Source: Ferrovibrio terrae_A
GTDB taxonomy: Bacteria; Pseudomonadota; Alphaproteobacteria; Ferrovibrionales; Ferrovibrionaceae
Assembly (NCBI RefSeq): GCF_943372915.1
Contig: NZ_CALSAN010000017.1
Span: 22,547 to 86,546 of the forward strand
Length of the DNA stretch: 64,000 bases
Direction: 5' to 3'
The notes beneath the pieces were generated by a model. The model saw only the letters and a program-made list of their open reading frames with translations, made no database searches and was not told the origin of the DNA. Below are positions 43,236-50,974 of the stretch, piece by piece. Within the stretch, counting starts at the first letter, position 1. Each line of letters opens with the position of its first letter. A program made the translations under genes and the position numbers.

Positions 43236-44141
43236 CTAAATCGCGAAACTTTCAACAATGGCGCCATCCAGGCCGAAGCAGGCGACATTGAGCGGACCGC
43301 CAAAACCGGCACCGCCATCCAGGCAGCAGGTGAAGGCATCGAGATGGGCGCCTTCGCCGCGCGGGTTGCCGCCGCTGACCACCCGGCGGAAGCCGGCATA
43401 GGGCTGGCTCAAGCTGCGGAAGGCCGGCGAGCCCCACCACAGATGGTCGGCCTGGGCACTGAGCGGCACGGCGGGATCGATGCCGGCATGCACGAACAGC
43501 AGTTCGTTGCCGCCGGAATAGGCCGCGCGGCGGAAACAGCCGAACAGGTCGTCATGACCGGGATGTTTGCGGATCGCCGCACGCAAGCTGTTGGTCCAGC
43601 GGCTGATGCCCAGCGCGCCTTCGCGCAGGATGCCGCGTGCCTGCTGCGGATCGACATTGTAAGCCTGCAGCACCGGCGCCAGCCCATGGCGCAGCATCCA
43701 GTCGAAGACTTCGCCCGGCCCGGGCGCGAACTGGATCTGCAGCAGCTTGCGCCACATCTCCTCCTGCGCGCCGCGCAGATAGACGATGTCTTCCGGCTCG
43801 GCGCCGGGCAGGCAGAGGAAATCGCGCCGGAAGGCCAGCAGCGCATCCATGGTGCCGATGGTATCGGTGCCATGGCCGATCATGTTGCCGAGATAGACCA
43901 GGCGGTCGCCCGGCAGCAGGCGCGCGGCCAATTCGTCATGGGCGTCGTTCAGGCGTGCGGCTTCGGCATGGATGGCGGCAACCGCCCAGATGCGGCGGGC
44001 ATGGCGCAGCACGGCAAAAGCCGGATCGGCTTGAGGCACGGAAACAGGCGCCGCCGGCAGGGGCGGGGCGGAAGCGGGAATGGTGCTAAGCGGCGCGGAC
44101 AAATCGATAACGAATCGGCCAATGAAAAACGGGTCCGGCAA
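43236..44141 (-). CDS. Metallophosphoesterase-fold protein lacking metal ligands (probable pseudophosphatase)
   Basis: Up to 301 residues. The order of motifs follows PPP-type (serine/threonine or diadenosine-tetraphosphate) phosphatases, but their metal ligands are replaced: GDxHG reads AAIHAE (55-60), GDxVDRG reads GNMIGHG (85-91), GNHE reads RGAQEE (123-128) and GHT(P) reads SGGNP (256-260). The non-catalytic FVHAGIDPAVPLSAQ (216-230) and the final LDGGAGFGGPLNVACF stay recognisable. Loss of four separate sites in an otherwise intact frame points to a conserved non-enzymatic role. The TTG at 44141 lies within the CarD terminator, so initiation may be at a later TTG (44102); the N-terminus is uncertain. 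Confidence 0.72.
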   Translation of the reverse strand: MPDPFFIGRFVIDLSAPLSTIPASAPPLPAAPVSVPQADPAFAVLRHARRIWAVAAIHAEAARLNDAHDELAARLLPGDRLVYLGNMIGHGTDTIGTMDALLAFRRDFLCLPGAEPEDIVYLRGAQEEMWRKLLQIQFAPGPGEVFDWMLRHGLAPVLQAYNVDPQQARGILREGALGISRWTNSLRAAIRKHPGHDDLFGCFRRAAYSGGNELLFVHAGIDPAVPLSAQADHLWWGSPAFRSLSQPYAGFRRVVSGGNPRGEGAHLDAFTCCLDGGAGFGGPLNVACFGLDGAIVESFAI

Positions 44142-44159
44142 CCGATGCTACCGGACCCG
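44126..44159 (-). terminator. Rho-independent terminator after carD
   Basis: Read on the minus strand, CGGGTCCGG (44159-44151) pairs with CCGGACCCG (44138-44130) around a 12-base loop and is followed by TTTTTC. It ends the CarD transcript 69 bases after its stop and overlaps the annotated 5' end of the phosphoesterase-like gene. Confidence 0.8.
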
Positions 44160-44227
44160 CTGAAGAATGCGAGCGAAAAGCCGTGTGATCTTTTCGCGCC
44201 TGGTGTGGACACCAGAACGAAACGGAA

Positions 44228-45247
44228 TCAGGCGACCTTGAGAATCTTTTCCAGCTTCTTGCCGGCCGAATCCTCGTCGATCCGTTCCACCGCGGCCAGT
44301 TCGCGCACCAGGCGATCGAGTGCAGACTCATAGATCTGCCGCTCGGAATAGCTCTGGTCCGGCTGGCCGGCATTGCGATGCAGGTCACGCACCACTTCGG
44401 CGATCGAGACCGGATCGCCGGAATTGATCTTGGCTTCATATTCCTGGGCGCGGCGGCTCCACATGGCGCGCTTGACGCGGGCGCGGCCCTTGAGCGTCTC
44501 CAGCGCCGACTTCATCTTCTGCGGTGAGCTGAGCTTGCGGATGCCGACCGAATTCACCTTCGACAGCGGCACGCGCACGGTCATCTTGTCGCGCTCGAAT
44601 TCCACCACCATCAGCTCAAGCTCGAAACCGGCGATCAGCTGACGTTCGATGCGCAGAATCTTGCCCACGCCATGGGTCGGATAAACCACATGGTCGCCGG
44701 CGGCGAAATCGATCTTCACCTTGGCCGGCACCGGCTTCAGCTGCATCGGCTTGTTCTGCTGCTGGTTCTGCTTGGGCTCGGCGGCGGCCGGCTTCACCGG
44801 CTGCGGCAGCGGCCGGGTCGGCGGTGCCGATACGGCCATCGGCTTGCTCGACCAGACCGGCTTGGCCGGGGCAACAGGGGCGGCCTTCGCCGCCTGCTTG
44901 GTGCTGGCGGCGGCCTTGGCGGCCGGTTTCGCAGTCGCCGGCTTGGCAGCGGCAGACTTGGCCGGTGCAGCGGCCGGCTTGGCGGCGGTTTTCACCGGCG
45001 CGGGCGCCGGCTTGGCAGCGGCCTTGGGCGCGGGTTTTGCGGCCGGCTTGGCGGCAGCCTTGGGCGCGGGCTTTGCGGTTACCTTGGCCGCCGGCTTGGC
45101 AGGCGCCTTGGCGGCCGGCTTGGCCGCAGACTTGGCCGCCGATTTCACCGTCGCCGGCTTCTTGCTCGATGCGGCCCGTGCGGCCGTTTTCTGGCCGGCA
45201 GACTTGGCCGGCGCCTTGCCGGACTTCTTAACTGGGGCTTTCGTCAC
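44228..45247 (-). CDS. CarD/CdnL-family RNA polymerase-binding regulator with long Ala/Lys/Pro-rich N-terminus
   Basis: The C-terminal 160 residues are a CarD domain: FAAGDHVVYPTHGVGKILRIE (RNA polymerase-interacting Tudor-like part), VRVPLSKVNSVGIRKL, then helices with MKSALETLKGRARVKRAMWSRRAQEYEAKI, which bind promoter DNA near the -10. Members stabilise open complexes. Before this lies an unusual stretch of about 150 residues made of Ala, Lys and Pro (AAKPAPKAAAKPA type), followed by a Pro/Gln linker. GTG at 45247 with GAGGG upstream is preferred; an ATG at 45331 is possible. The tail resembles those on SpeE and RsfS and could bind nucleic acid non-specifically. Confidence 0.85.
   Translation of the reverse strand: MTKAPVKKSGKAPAKSAGQKTAARAASSKKPATVKSAAKSAAKPAAKAPAKPAAKVTAKPAPKAAAKPAAKPAPKAAAKPAPAPVKTAAKPAAAPAKSAAAKPATAKPAAKAAASTKQAAKAAPVAPAKPVWSSKPMAVSAPPTRPLPQPVKPAAAEPKQNQQQNKPMQLKPVPAKVKIDFAAGDHVVYPTHGVGKILRIERQLIAGFELELMVVEFERDKMTVRVPLSKVNSVGIRKLSSPQKMKSALETLKGRARVKRAMWSRRAQEYEAKINSGDPVSIAEVVRDLHRNAGQPDQSYSERQIYESALDRLVRELAAVERIDEDSAGKKLEKILKVA
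44885..45235. repeat. Low-complexity Ala/Lys/Pro coding repeats inside carD
   Basis: About 350 bases of short, imperfect repeats (units such as gccaagccggcggccaag on the coding strand) encode the N-terminal tail of CarD. The reading frame is kept throughout, so this is a protein-level feature. Such repeats are prone to length change. Confidence 0.6.
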
Positions 45248-45614
45248 TGCAACCACCCTCGCGCTTGGCTTTACCCATAGATCTTCCGGTACCGGGACGG
45301 GCCGACCGAATAGCCATCGGTTCAGGTTCACGGGAACCCGCTGCCATGGCGCTCTGGTCGAAACCGATCACGCGAACGCAACCTGGAGCTGCAACTTGCC
45401 TCCCCTGCAGTCCGGTAGCCGTTCGCCCGGCTGCAAAGGATCGCAAGCCGGGGTTATTCAATCGTTATAAATCTACCACAAAAAGCCGCCCAATGACAGC
45501 AACGAACCGGCCGCGCAGGCCGGTCTGGTGCGCGTGAAGGTAGAAATAAGGCTCTTTAGGCTGCGGCTTAGGCGAATTCGCCGGTCCCGGCCAAAGTCTG
45601 GCCGGGCCATCCCG
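45248..45614. other. Intergenic stretch between carD and fdxA: hairpins, no gene seen
   Basis: Two hairpins are present: CCCGGCC/GGCCGGG (45586-45606), right after the fdxA stop and probably a weak end signal for that gene, and CCGGCC/GGCCGG (45507-45523). An A/T-rich block around 45455-45485 (minus strand reads TTGTGG, then 17 bases, then AATAAC) could be a carD promoter. No convincing coding frame is found. Confidence 0.4.
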
Positions 45615-45962
45615 TTACTTGCTGGTGCCTTCGGTGCCGGGGTTCGGGCTGAAATGATCCTTGAACTTGCCCTCGACGCCCTTCCAGGCATCGGCATCGG
45701 CCGGGGCCTCGCCCTTGCGGGTGATATTGGGCCACTTGGCGGCATAGTCGCGGTTCATCTCGACCCACTGCTCCGCCCGGTTGTCGGTATCGGGCAGGAT
45801 CGCCTCGGCCGGGCATTCCGGCTCGCAGACGCCGCAGTCGATGCATTCATCGGGGTTAATGACCAGCATGTTCTCGCCGACATAGAAGCAGTCGACCGGG
45901 CAAACCTCGACGCAATCCATGTATTTGCACTTGATGCAACTCTCGGTCACGACATAGGTCAT
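45615..45962 (-). CDS. fdxA: Seven-iron ferredoxin (3Fe-4S/4Fe-4S)
   Basis: A 115-residue ferredoxin. The N-terminus MTYVVTESCIKCKYMDC and VEVCPVDCFYVGENML provide the first cluster ligands, and DECIDCGVCEPECPAEAI the second. The roughly 50-residue C-terminal extension (QWVEMNRDYAAKWPNIT) is typical of the FdxA family. It is a small electron carrier; partners are unknown. The S4 gene lies upstream on the same strand, 148 bases away, with carD downstream, the common order in the class. Confidence 0.93.
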   Translation of the reverse strand: MTYVVTESCIKCKYMDCVEVCPVDCFYVGENMLVINPDECIDCGVCEPECPAEAILPDTDNRAEQWVEMNRDYAAKWPNITRKGEAPADADAWKGVEGKFKDHFSPNPGTEGTSK

Positions 45963-46110
45963 CGGCGGAACCCTGGAAGTCTGTAGCTGGCGTAAAAGCG
46001 GGTTGGTCTGCTTGGGCCACTGATATGGGGCAGCGGCGGCCCGTCGGGTAGCACAGGCACCCATTCCGGTCAATTATTCGTACACTAACGGTCGGCCGTC
46101 AATCGCAGTC

Positions 46111-46389
46111 TTACGGGATCGGTTCATAGGTCGCCTGGGCTTCCACTGCCGGGCCGCGGCGGACCGGCAGGCTCAGCACTTTCAGCACCTTCACGGCGGC
46201 CGGCAACGGCAGGGTGATGACATCATTCACCCGCACCAGCGCATGTGGCTTGTCGACCGGGCGGCCGTTGATGCGGATACGGCCTTTTGTCGCCAGCTTC
46301 TGCGCGATCGCGCGCGTCTTGCAGAAGCGGGTCAGCCACAGCCATTTGTCGAGACGCAGTGCATCAACAGGGTCGTCGGAATCGGTCAT
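46111..46389 (-). CDS. S4-domain RNA-binding protein (HslR-like)
   Basis: A 92-residue protein formed by an S4 domain: LRLDKWLWLTRFCKTRAIAQKLATKGRIRINGRPVDKPHALVRVNDVI in order, then a short beta tail. E. coli Hsp15 (HslR) binds free 50S subunits carrying nascent chains; this may do the same. In many alphaproteobacteria the gene directly follows a helicase gene; no helicase is beside it here. Confidence 0.9.
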   Translation of the reverse strand: MTDSDDPVDALRLDKWLWLTRFCKTRAIAQKLATKGRIRINGRPVDKPHALVRVNDVITLPLPAAVKVLKVLSLPVRRGPAVEAQATYEPIP

Positions 46390-46422
46390 GCGGCGCGACT
46401 ATAACGCGCCGGTTCGCAAAGG

Positions 46423-47544
46423 CTAGGCGGCTGTTGTCTGCGCCAGCCAGTCGACCACCTGGCGCAGTGCCTCGATGCGGCTGGCGCCATCGTTGCGCGC
46501 CTGGCGATACAGCGCCATCTGCTGCGCCGCCGATGTGCCGCGTGTGAGGATCGTGCGGGCATGCTGCACTTCGCTCACGCAGCCGAGCGCGTCGGCATCC
46601 TCGGCGATCAGCGCCAGCAGGCCCTCGATCACATCGGTAAACGGCACCAGGCGTTTGTCGGCAAAGTCGATCAGGCCTTCGGTGGTGCCGTAGCGCTGGG
46701 CGCGCCAGCGGTTTTCCTCGATCAGCAGCCGCGTGTGATTGCGCCAGATGCCGTTCAGCTCCGGCACGCGGCCCAGCGCGCGCACCAGGCAGCGATAGAG
46801 GGCGGCGATGCACAGCGTGTCTTCCAGATGGGTGCAGGAATCGGCGATGCGCAGTTCCAGCGTGGGAAAGCGCGTGGAGGGGCGGATCGCCCACCAGACA
46901 TGACTGGCGTCTTCAATCACGCCGGCCGACACCATGGTATCGATCAGCGCGTTGTAGTCGGCGAGATTGACGAAGAAATCGGGAATGCCGGTGCGCGGCA
47001 GCTCGTCATAGGCGGCTAGGCGATAGCCCATCAGGCCGGTGGGCCGCTTGCGCCAGAAGGGGGATGAGGTGCTCAGCGCCAGCAGCGTGGGCAGGAAGGG
47101 CAGCACGCGATTCATGATGTCGATGCGCAGATGCGGATCGCTCACCTCGACATGGATGTGCAGGCCGCACATCATGTTGCGCATTGCCAGGAATTGCAGG
47201 TCGTTGGCCAGCTTGGCGTAGCGCGGCTTGTCGGTTGGCGTCTGCTCAGACCATTCCGCCATCGGATGGGTGCCGGCGGCAAACACCTGCAGCCCGAAAT
47301 CCGCGCTGAGCCCATGCAGCGCGCTGCGATAGCCGCGCAGATGCTGGCGTGCCTCGTCCAGCGAGGCGCAGACCGGCGTCACCACCTCGATCTGTGATTG
47401 CAGCAGCTCCGGTGTCACCTGCGCACCCAGCAGGTCGCGGGCGCGCCGGATCAGCCCTTTGGGCATGCGCGAGACTGCAGCCTTGCTGGCCGTTTCAGCG
47501 AGGAAATACTCTTCTTCGATTCCGATCGTGTAAGCTGGGGTCAT
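46423..47544 (-). CDS. Carboxylate-amine ligase, YbdK/GCS2 family
   Basis: A 373-residue ATP-grasp-like ligase of the glutamate-cysteine ligase type 2 group. The N-terminal YTIGIEEEYFLAE is the family's metal/ATP site; QSQIEVVTPVC, GTHPMAEW, MCGLHIHVEV, WWAIRPSTRFPTLELRIADSC and a late EENRWRAQRYG follow in order. E. coli YbdK has weak glutamate-cysteine ligase activity; the true substrate is unknown. The start at 47544 has GGGAG 8 bases upstream. Confidence 0.88.
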   Translation of the reverse strand: MTPAYTIGIEEEYFLAETASKAAVSRMPKGLIRRARDLLGAQVTPELLQSQIEVVTPVCASLDEARQHLRGYRSALHGLSADFGLQVFAAGTHPMAEWSEQTPTDKPRYAKLANDLQFLAMRNMMCGLHIHVEVSDPHLRIDIMNRVLPFLPTLLALSTSSPFWRKRPTGLMGYRLAAYDELPRTGIPDFFVNLADYNALIDTMVSAGVIEDASHVWWAIRPSTRFPTLELRIADSCTHLEDTLCIAALYRCLVRALGRVPELNGIWRNHTRLLIEENRWRAQRYGTTEGLIDFADKRLVPFTDVIEGLLALIAEDADALGCVSEVQHARTILTRGTSAAQQMALYRQARNDGASRIEALRQVVDWLAQTTAA

Positions 47545-47705
47545 GCACGCTCCCTGACAGGCGCCAGGCCGACAAACGGCCGGGGCGGGCAGAAACAACG
47601 ACGCAGCCGCCAGAAAAATCCCGGCACACCGCCCCAAAATGGTGTTTCTGCTGGCGTCCGTCCGCCATCGCCCTGTACAAAATCTGCAACAGTCGGGGGA
47701 ACTCA

Positions 47706-50015
47706 ATGGTGCAGTCCGGTATGGGCGCCGCGTCGCGTCCGGTGGCTTTTCTGGCCCGCGTTTCGTTTCTTGCGTTATGTGCCGCCTTCTTTCTCTCGGG
47801 CTTCGCTGCGCTGATCGATCAGATCGTCTGGCAGCGCATGCTCGGGCTCTTCGCCGGTTCTGATGCGGTGACCGCGGCCCTGGTGGTGGGGGCGTTCCTG
47901 CTTGGGCTTGGCTTGGGCAGCCTTACCGCTGGCGCGATCACCGACCGGCTCGGCATGCGCGCCGCCCTGATCGGCTTTGTCGCTTGCGAAATCGGCATCG
48001 GCGTTTTTGCGCTGTGCAGCCGCGCATTTCTCTACGATTTCGTCGTGCAGGTGATCGGCCCGCTGGTGCCCAATCGCTGGGGCATCTTCGCCGTCTGTTT
48101 CGCCGGCATCCTGATTCCCACCATGCTGATGGGCGCCTCGCTGCCGCTGCTGGCCAAGGCGGCGATCAACTCGCTGGCCGATGCAGCACCGCGTATCGGC
48201 TGGCTCTACGGTCTCAACACGCTGGGCGCCGGGCTGGGCGCGCTGCTCGGCGGCTGGTGGCTGATCGGCACGCTGGGCTATGAAAATTCCCTGCGCGTCG
48301 GCGCGCTGTTCAACCTGATCGCCGCCGTCATCGGCCTGGTGCTGTGGCGCAGCGATGCGACACCGGCACCGTCGCCTCAAAAAGAGTCTGCGGTTGCGCC
48401 CGCGACTGGCGGTTTCGGCTTCGCCACCTGGGCCGTGCTGGTCTTCGTCTCGGGCTTTGCCATCGTCGCGTTGGAAATCCTGTGGGTGCGGGTTGCTGGC
48501 GTGATCGCGCAATACACCGCCTACAGCTTCGCCACGATTCTCGGCAGCTTCCTGCTCGCCGATGGCCTGGGCATGGTGCTGGGTGCGGTGTGGCTGAAAA
48601 AACTGCGCGATACACGCGCCGCGTTCTTCGCCGTGCAGGCCTTTGCCACACTCTATGCGCTTGCCTCGATCTGGGGCGTCTACTGGCTCGCCGGCGCGGA
48701 CTGGTGGGACGGCCTGCTGGCGGCCGAGAATACCCGGCATTACGGCCTGCCGCTGGCTATCGCGCTGGTGGTGACGGTGCTGCTGGTGGCGCCGCCTTCG
48801 CTGCTGCTCGGGATTTCCTTCCCGCTGGCACAGCAGGCGGTGCAGACCGATCTCAGCCGGCTCGGCTGGCGCGTCGCGGCCGTGCAAGTGGCGAATATCC
48901 TCGGCAACGCGGCGGGCAGCCTGGCGACCGGTCTGGCCGCGCTGCACTGGCTCGGCACCGCCGGCAGCCTCAAGCTGGTGGCATTGCTGGCGGTGGCCCT
49001 GCTGTTCTACTGGAGTCTGGCGGCCTGGCGCGAACGCCAGCCCGTCGCCTCGGGCCTTGCCACCGCGCTTGCCGCCGTGCTGGCGGTGGTGGTCGCGGCC
49101 TTTCCCACCAATGCGCAATTCTGGTCGCGGCTGCATCAGGCCGCCGAACATCACGACATCCTGGTGGCGGAAGACCGCTCCGGCCTGGCGCTGTTCCGCT
49201 TGAGCGGCGACGGCAGCGCCAGTCCGTTTTTCATCCAGGGCTTCACCCAGTCGAAATGGCCTTTCCTGATCGAGCATGCCTTCCTCGGCGCGGTCGGGCC
49301 GTTGCTGCATCCCGCACCGGAAGATGTGCTGGTGATCGGCTCGGGCAGCGGCGGCACGCCCTTTGCGGCCGGCGTCAATCCGGCCACCCAGCGCGTGCGT
49401 GTGGTCGAGCTGGTCGGTCCGGTATTCGAGGTGCTGCGGGCTTTTGCCGCGCGCGAGCCTGACTCCGCCATTGCCGGGCTGCTCAAGGATCCGCGCTATG
49501 AATTTGTCGTCGGGGACGGCCGCCGCGCCATCTTCGCCGCCGATCGCCGCTATGATGTGATCCAGGCCGATGCGATCCTGCCCGAATCCTCGCATAGCGG
49601 ACTGCTCTATTCGCAGGAATTCATGCAGCAGGTGCTGGCGGCGCTGGATGACGGCGGCATCTATGTGCAATGGGGGCCGACGGCGCGCAGCGTGGCGACC
49701 TTCAGTGCCGTCTTCCCGCATGTGGCGATGCTGCAGCCCTTTCCGGTGCTGATCGGCTCGCGCCAGCCGGTGCAGCTGGATCATGCCCGTCTGGCGCGGC
49801 TGTTCGCGCTGCCCGAAACCCGGCGCCATTTCGCCGCCGCCGGCATCGACACGGCTGCTGCCGACCGCCTGTTCCGCGATGCGATCCTGCGGGAGCCGGT
49901 GGCGATGGAAGCCGGCGGCGCCATGCTGAATGCCGACCTGTTCCCGCGTGATGAATATTACATCAACAACCGGCTGGGGGCGGCGACAGTCACGCGGGCG
50001 AAACCGGGCAGCTGA
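47706..50015 (+). CDS. Membrane protein fused to a spermidine synthase-like domain
   Basis: A 769-residue protein. The N-terminal 470 or so residues form two sets of MFS-like helices (first FLALCAAFFLSGFAALIDQIVWQRML; GLNTLGAGLGALLGGWWLIGTLG; second set LVFVSGFAIVALEILWVR and onwards). The C-terminal 250 residues are a SpeE-like aminopropyltransferase/methyltransferase fold: VLVIGSGSGGTPFAAGV, VRVVELVGPVFEVL, FVVGDGRRAIFAADRRYDVIQADA, YSQEFMQQVLAALDDGGIYVQW. The acidic DxxDP catalytic site of true spermidine synthases is not seen (IQADAILPESS instead). Function unknown. The start at 47706 is set by the first helix; upstream frame is low quality. Confidence 0.8.
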   Translation: MVQSGMGAASRPVAFLARVSFLALCAAFFLSGFAALIDQIVWQRMLGLFAGSDAVTAALVVGAFLLGLGLGSLTAGAITDRLGMRAALIGFVACEIGIGVFALCSRAFLYDFVVQVIGPLVPNRWGIFAVCFAGILIPTMLMGASLPLLAKAAINSLADAAPRIGWLYGLNTLGAGLGALLGGWWLIGTLGYENSLRVGALFNLIAAVIGLVLWRSDATPAPSPQKESAVAPATGGFGFATWAVLVFVSGFAIVALEILWVRVAGVIAQYTAYSFATILGSFLLADGLGMVLGAVWLKKLRDTRAAFFAVQAFATLYALASIWGVYWLAGADWWDGLLAAENTRHYGLPLAIALVVTVLLVAPPSLLLGISFPLAQQAVQTDLSRLGWRVAAVQVANILGNAAGSLATGLAALHWLGTAGSLKLVALLAVALLFYWSLAAWRERQPVASGLATALAAVLAVVVAAFPTNAQFWSRLHQAAEHHDILVAEDRSGLALFRLSGDGSASPFFIQGFTQSKWPFLIEHAFLGAVGPLLHPAPEDVLVIGSGSGGTPFAAGVNPATQRVRVVELVGPVFEVLRAFAAREPDSAIAGLLKDPRYEFVVGDGRRAIFAADRRYDVIQADAILPESSHSGLLYSQEFMQQVLAALDDGGIYVQWGPTARSVATFSAVFPHVAMLQPFPVLIGSRQPVQLDHARLARLFALPETRRHFAAAGIDTAAADRLFRDAILREPVAMEAGGAMLNADLFPRDEYYINNRLGAATVTRAKPGS

Positions 50016-50115
50016 GTGCACCTGTCGCAAACCGCAGGAATCAAGCGGTGATTTCGTGTGACAGGACCACACCGCCGCTGGCGTGCAGCATAGTGTTGCG
50101 ATAGGTTCTCAGCCC

Positions 50116-50856
50116 ATGTCGGACCGTCAACGCACTCTCATTCTCACCGGCGCCAGCCGCGGCATCGGCCATGCCACCGTCAAGCGCTTCTCCGCCGCAG
50201 GCTGGCGGGTCTTCACCGTCTCGCGTCATCCGTTTTCCGAACACTGCCCCTGGGAGGGCGGCGCGGAAAGCCATGTGCAGATGGACCTGAACGATATCGA
50301 GCAGTTGCCGGCGATGATCGCCGATCTCAAGACCCGGCTGCCCGATGGCAAGCTCGATGCGCTGGTCAGCAATGCCGCCATCTCGCCCAAGGGACCGGGC
50401 GGGTCGCGGCTCGGCGTGCTCGATACCGATCTCAAGACGCTGATGCATGTCTACAACGTCAACCTGTTTTCGGTGGCGCTGCTGGCGCGCGGCCTGTTCG
50501 ACGAGCTGAAGGCCGCCCAGGGCTCGATCGTTAATGTCACCTCGATTGCCGGCGGCCGCGTGCATCCCTTTGCCGGCATGGCCTATGCCACCTCGAAGGC
50601 GGCGCTGGCGGCGCTGACCCGCGAGATGGCCTGGGAATTCGGCCCGTATAATGTGCGGGTCAACGCCATTGCGCCGGGCGAGATCGACACCTCGATCCTG
50701 TCGCCCGGCACCGACGAGATCGTGCGCCGGGATATCCCGATGCACCGGCTGGGCAAGCCGGAAGAGGTGGCATCCACCATCTATTTCCTGTGCACCCAGA
50801 CCTCATCCTATGTGAATGGCGCCGAAATCCACATCAACGGCGGCCAGCACGTCTAA
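50116..50856 (+). CDS. Short-chain dehydrogenase/reductase
   Basis: A 246-residue classical SDR. NAD(P) motif TGASRGIGHA (residues 9-18), SNAAIS (NNAG equivalent), catalytic Ser in NVTSIAGG, YATSK with the Tyr-xxx-Lys pair, and the terminal VNGAEIHINGG. The residues after the glycine motif (VSRHPF) suggest NADP preference, but this is weak. Substrate unknown. The gene stands between the membrane-SpeE gene and coaBC, about 100 bases from each. Confidence 0.88.
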   Translation: MSDRQRTLILTGASRGIGHATVKRFSAAGWRVFTVSRHPFSEHCPWEGGAESHVQMDLNDIEQLPAMIADLKTRLPDGKLDALVSNAAISPKGPGGSRLGVLDTDLKTLMHVYNVNLFSVALLARGLFDELKAAQGSIVNVTSIAGGRVHPFAGMAYATSKAALAALTREMAWEFGPYNVRVNAIAPGEIDTSILSPGTDEIVRRDIPMHRLGKPEEVASTIYFLCTQTSSYVNGAEIHINGGQHV

Positions 50857-50974
50857 TTACCCCTGAAAGCCTTGTAGTTTCCAATCGGGTAGATTAACCT
50901 GAAGCACATTCCGGTTGCGTGGTATTGCGCCCTGTCGCATGCCCCACCCGGAGGCCCGGGAACCTGAGGAAACA

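Noticed and set aside
44885..45235. Frameshift or assembly error in the carD repeats
   Set aside because: The frame stays open and keeps the same Ala/Lys/Pro composition across all units; similar tails occur on other proteins here.
47775..50072. A 765-residue open frame on the minus strand
   Set aside because: Antisense shadow of the membrane-SpeE fusion; translation is His/Gln/Arg-rich without any hydrophobic core or motif.
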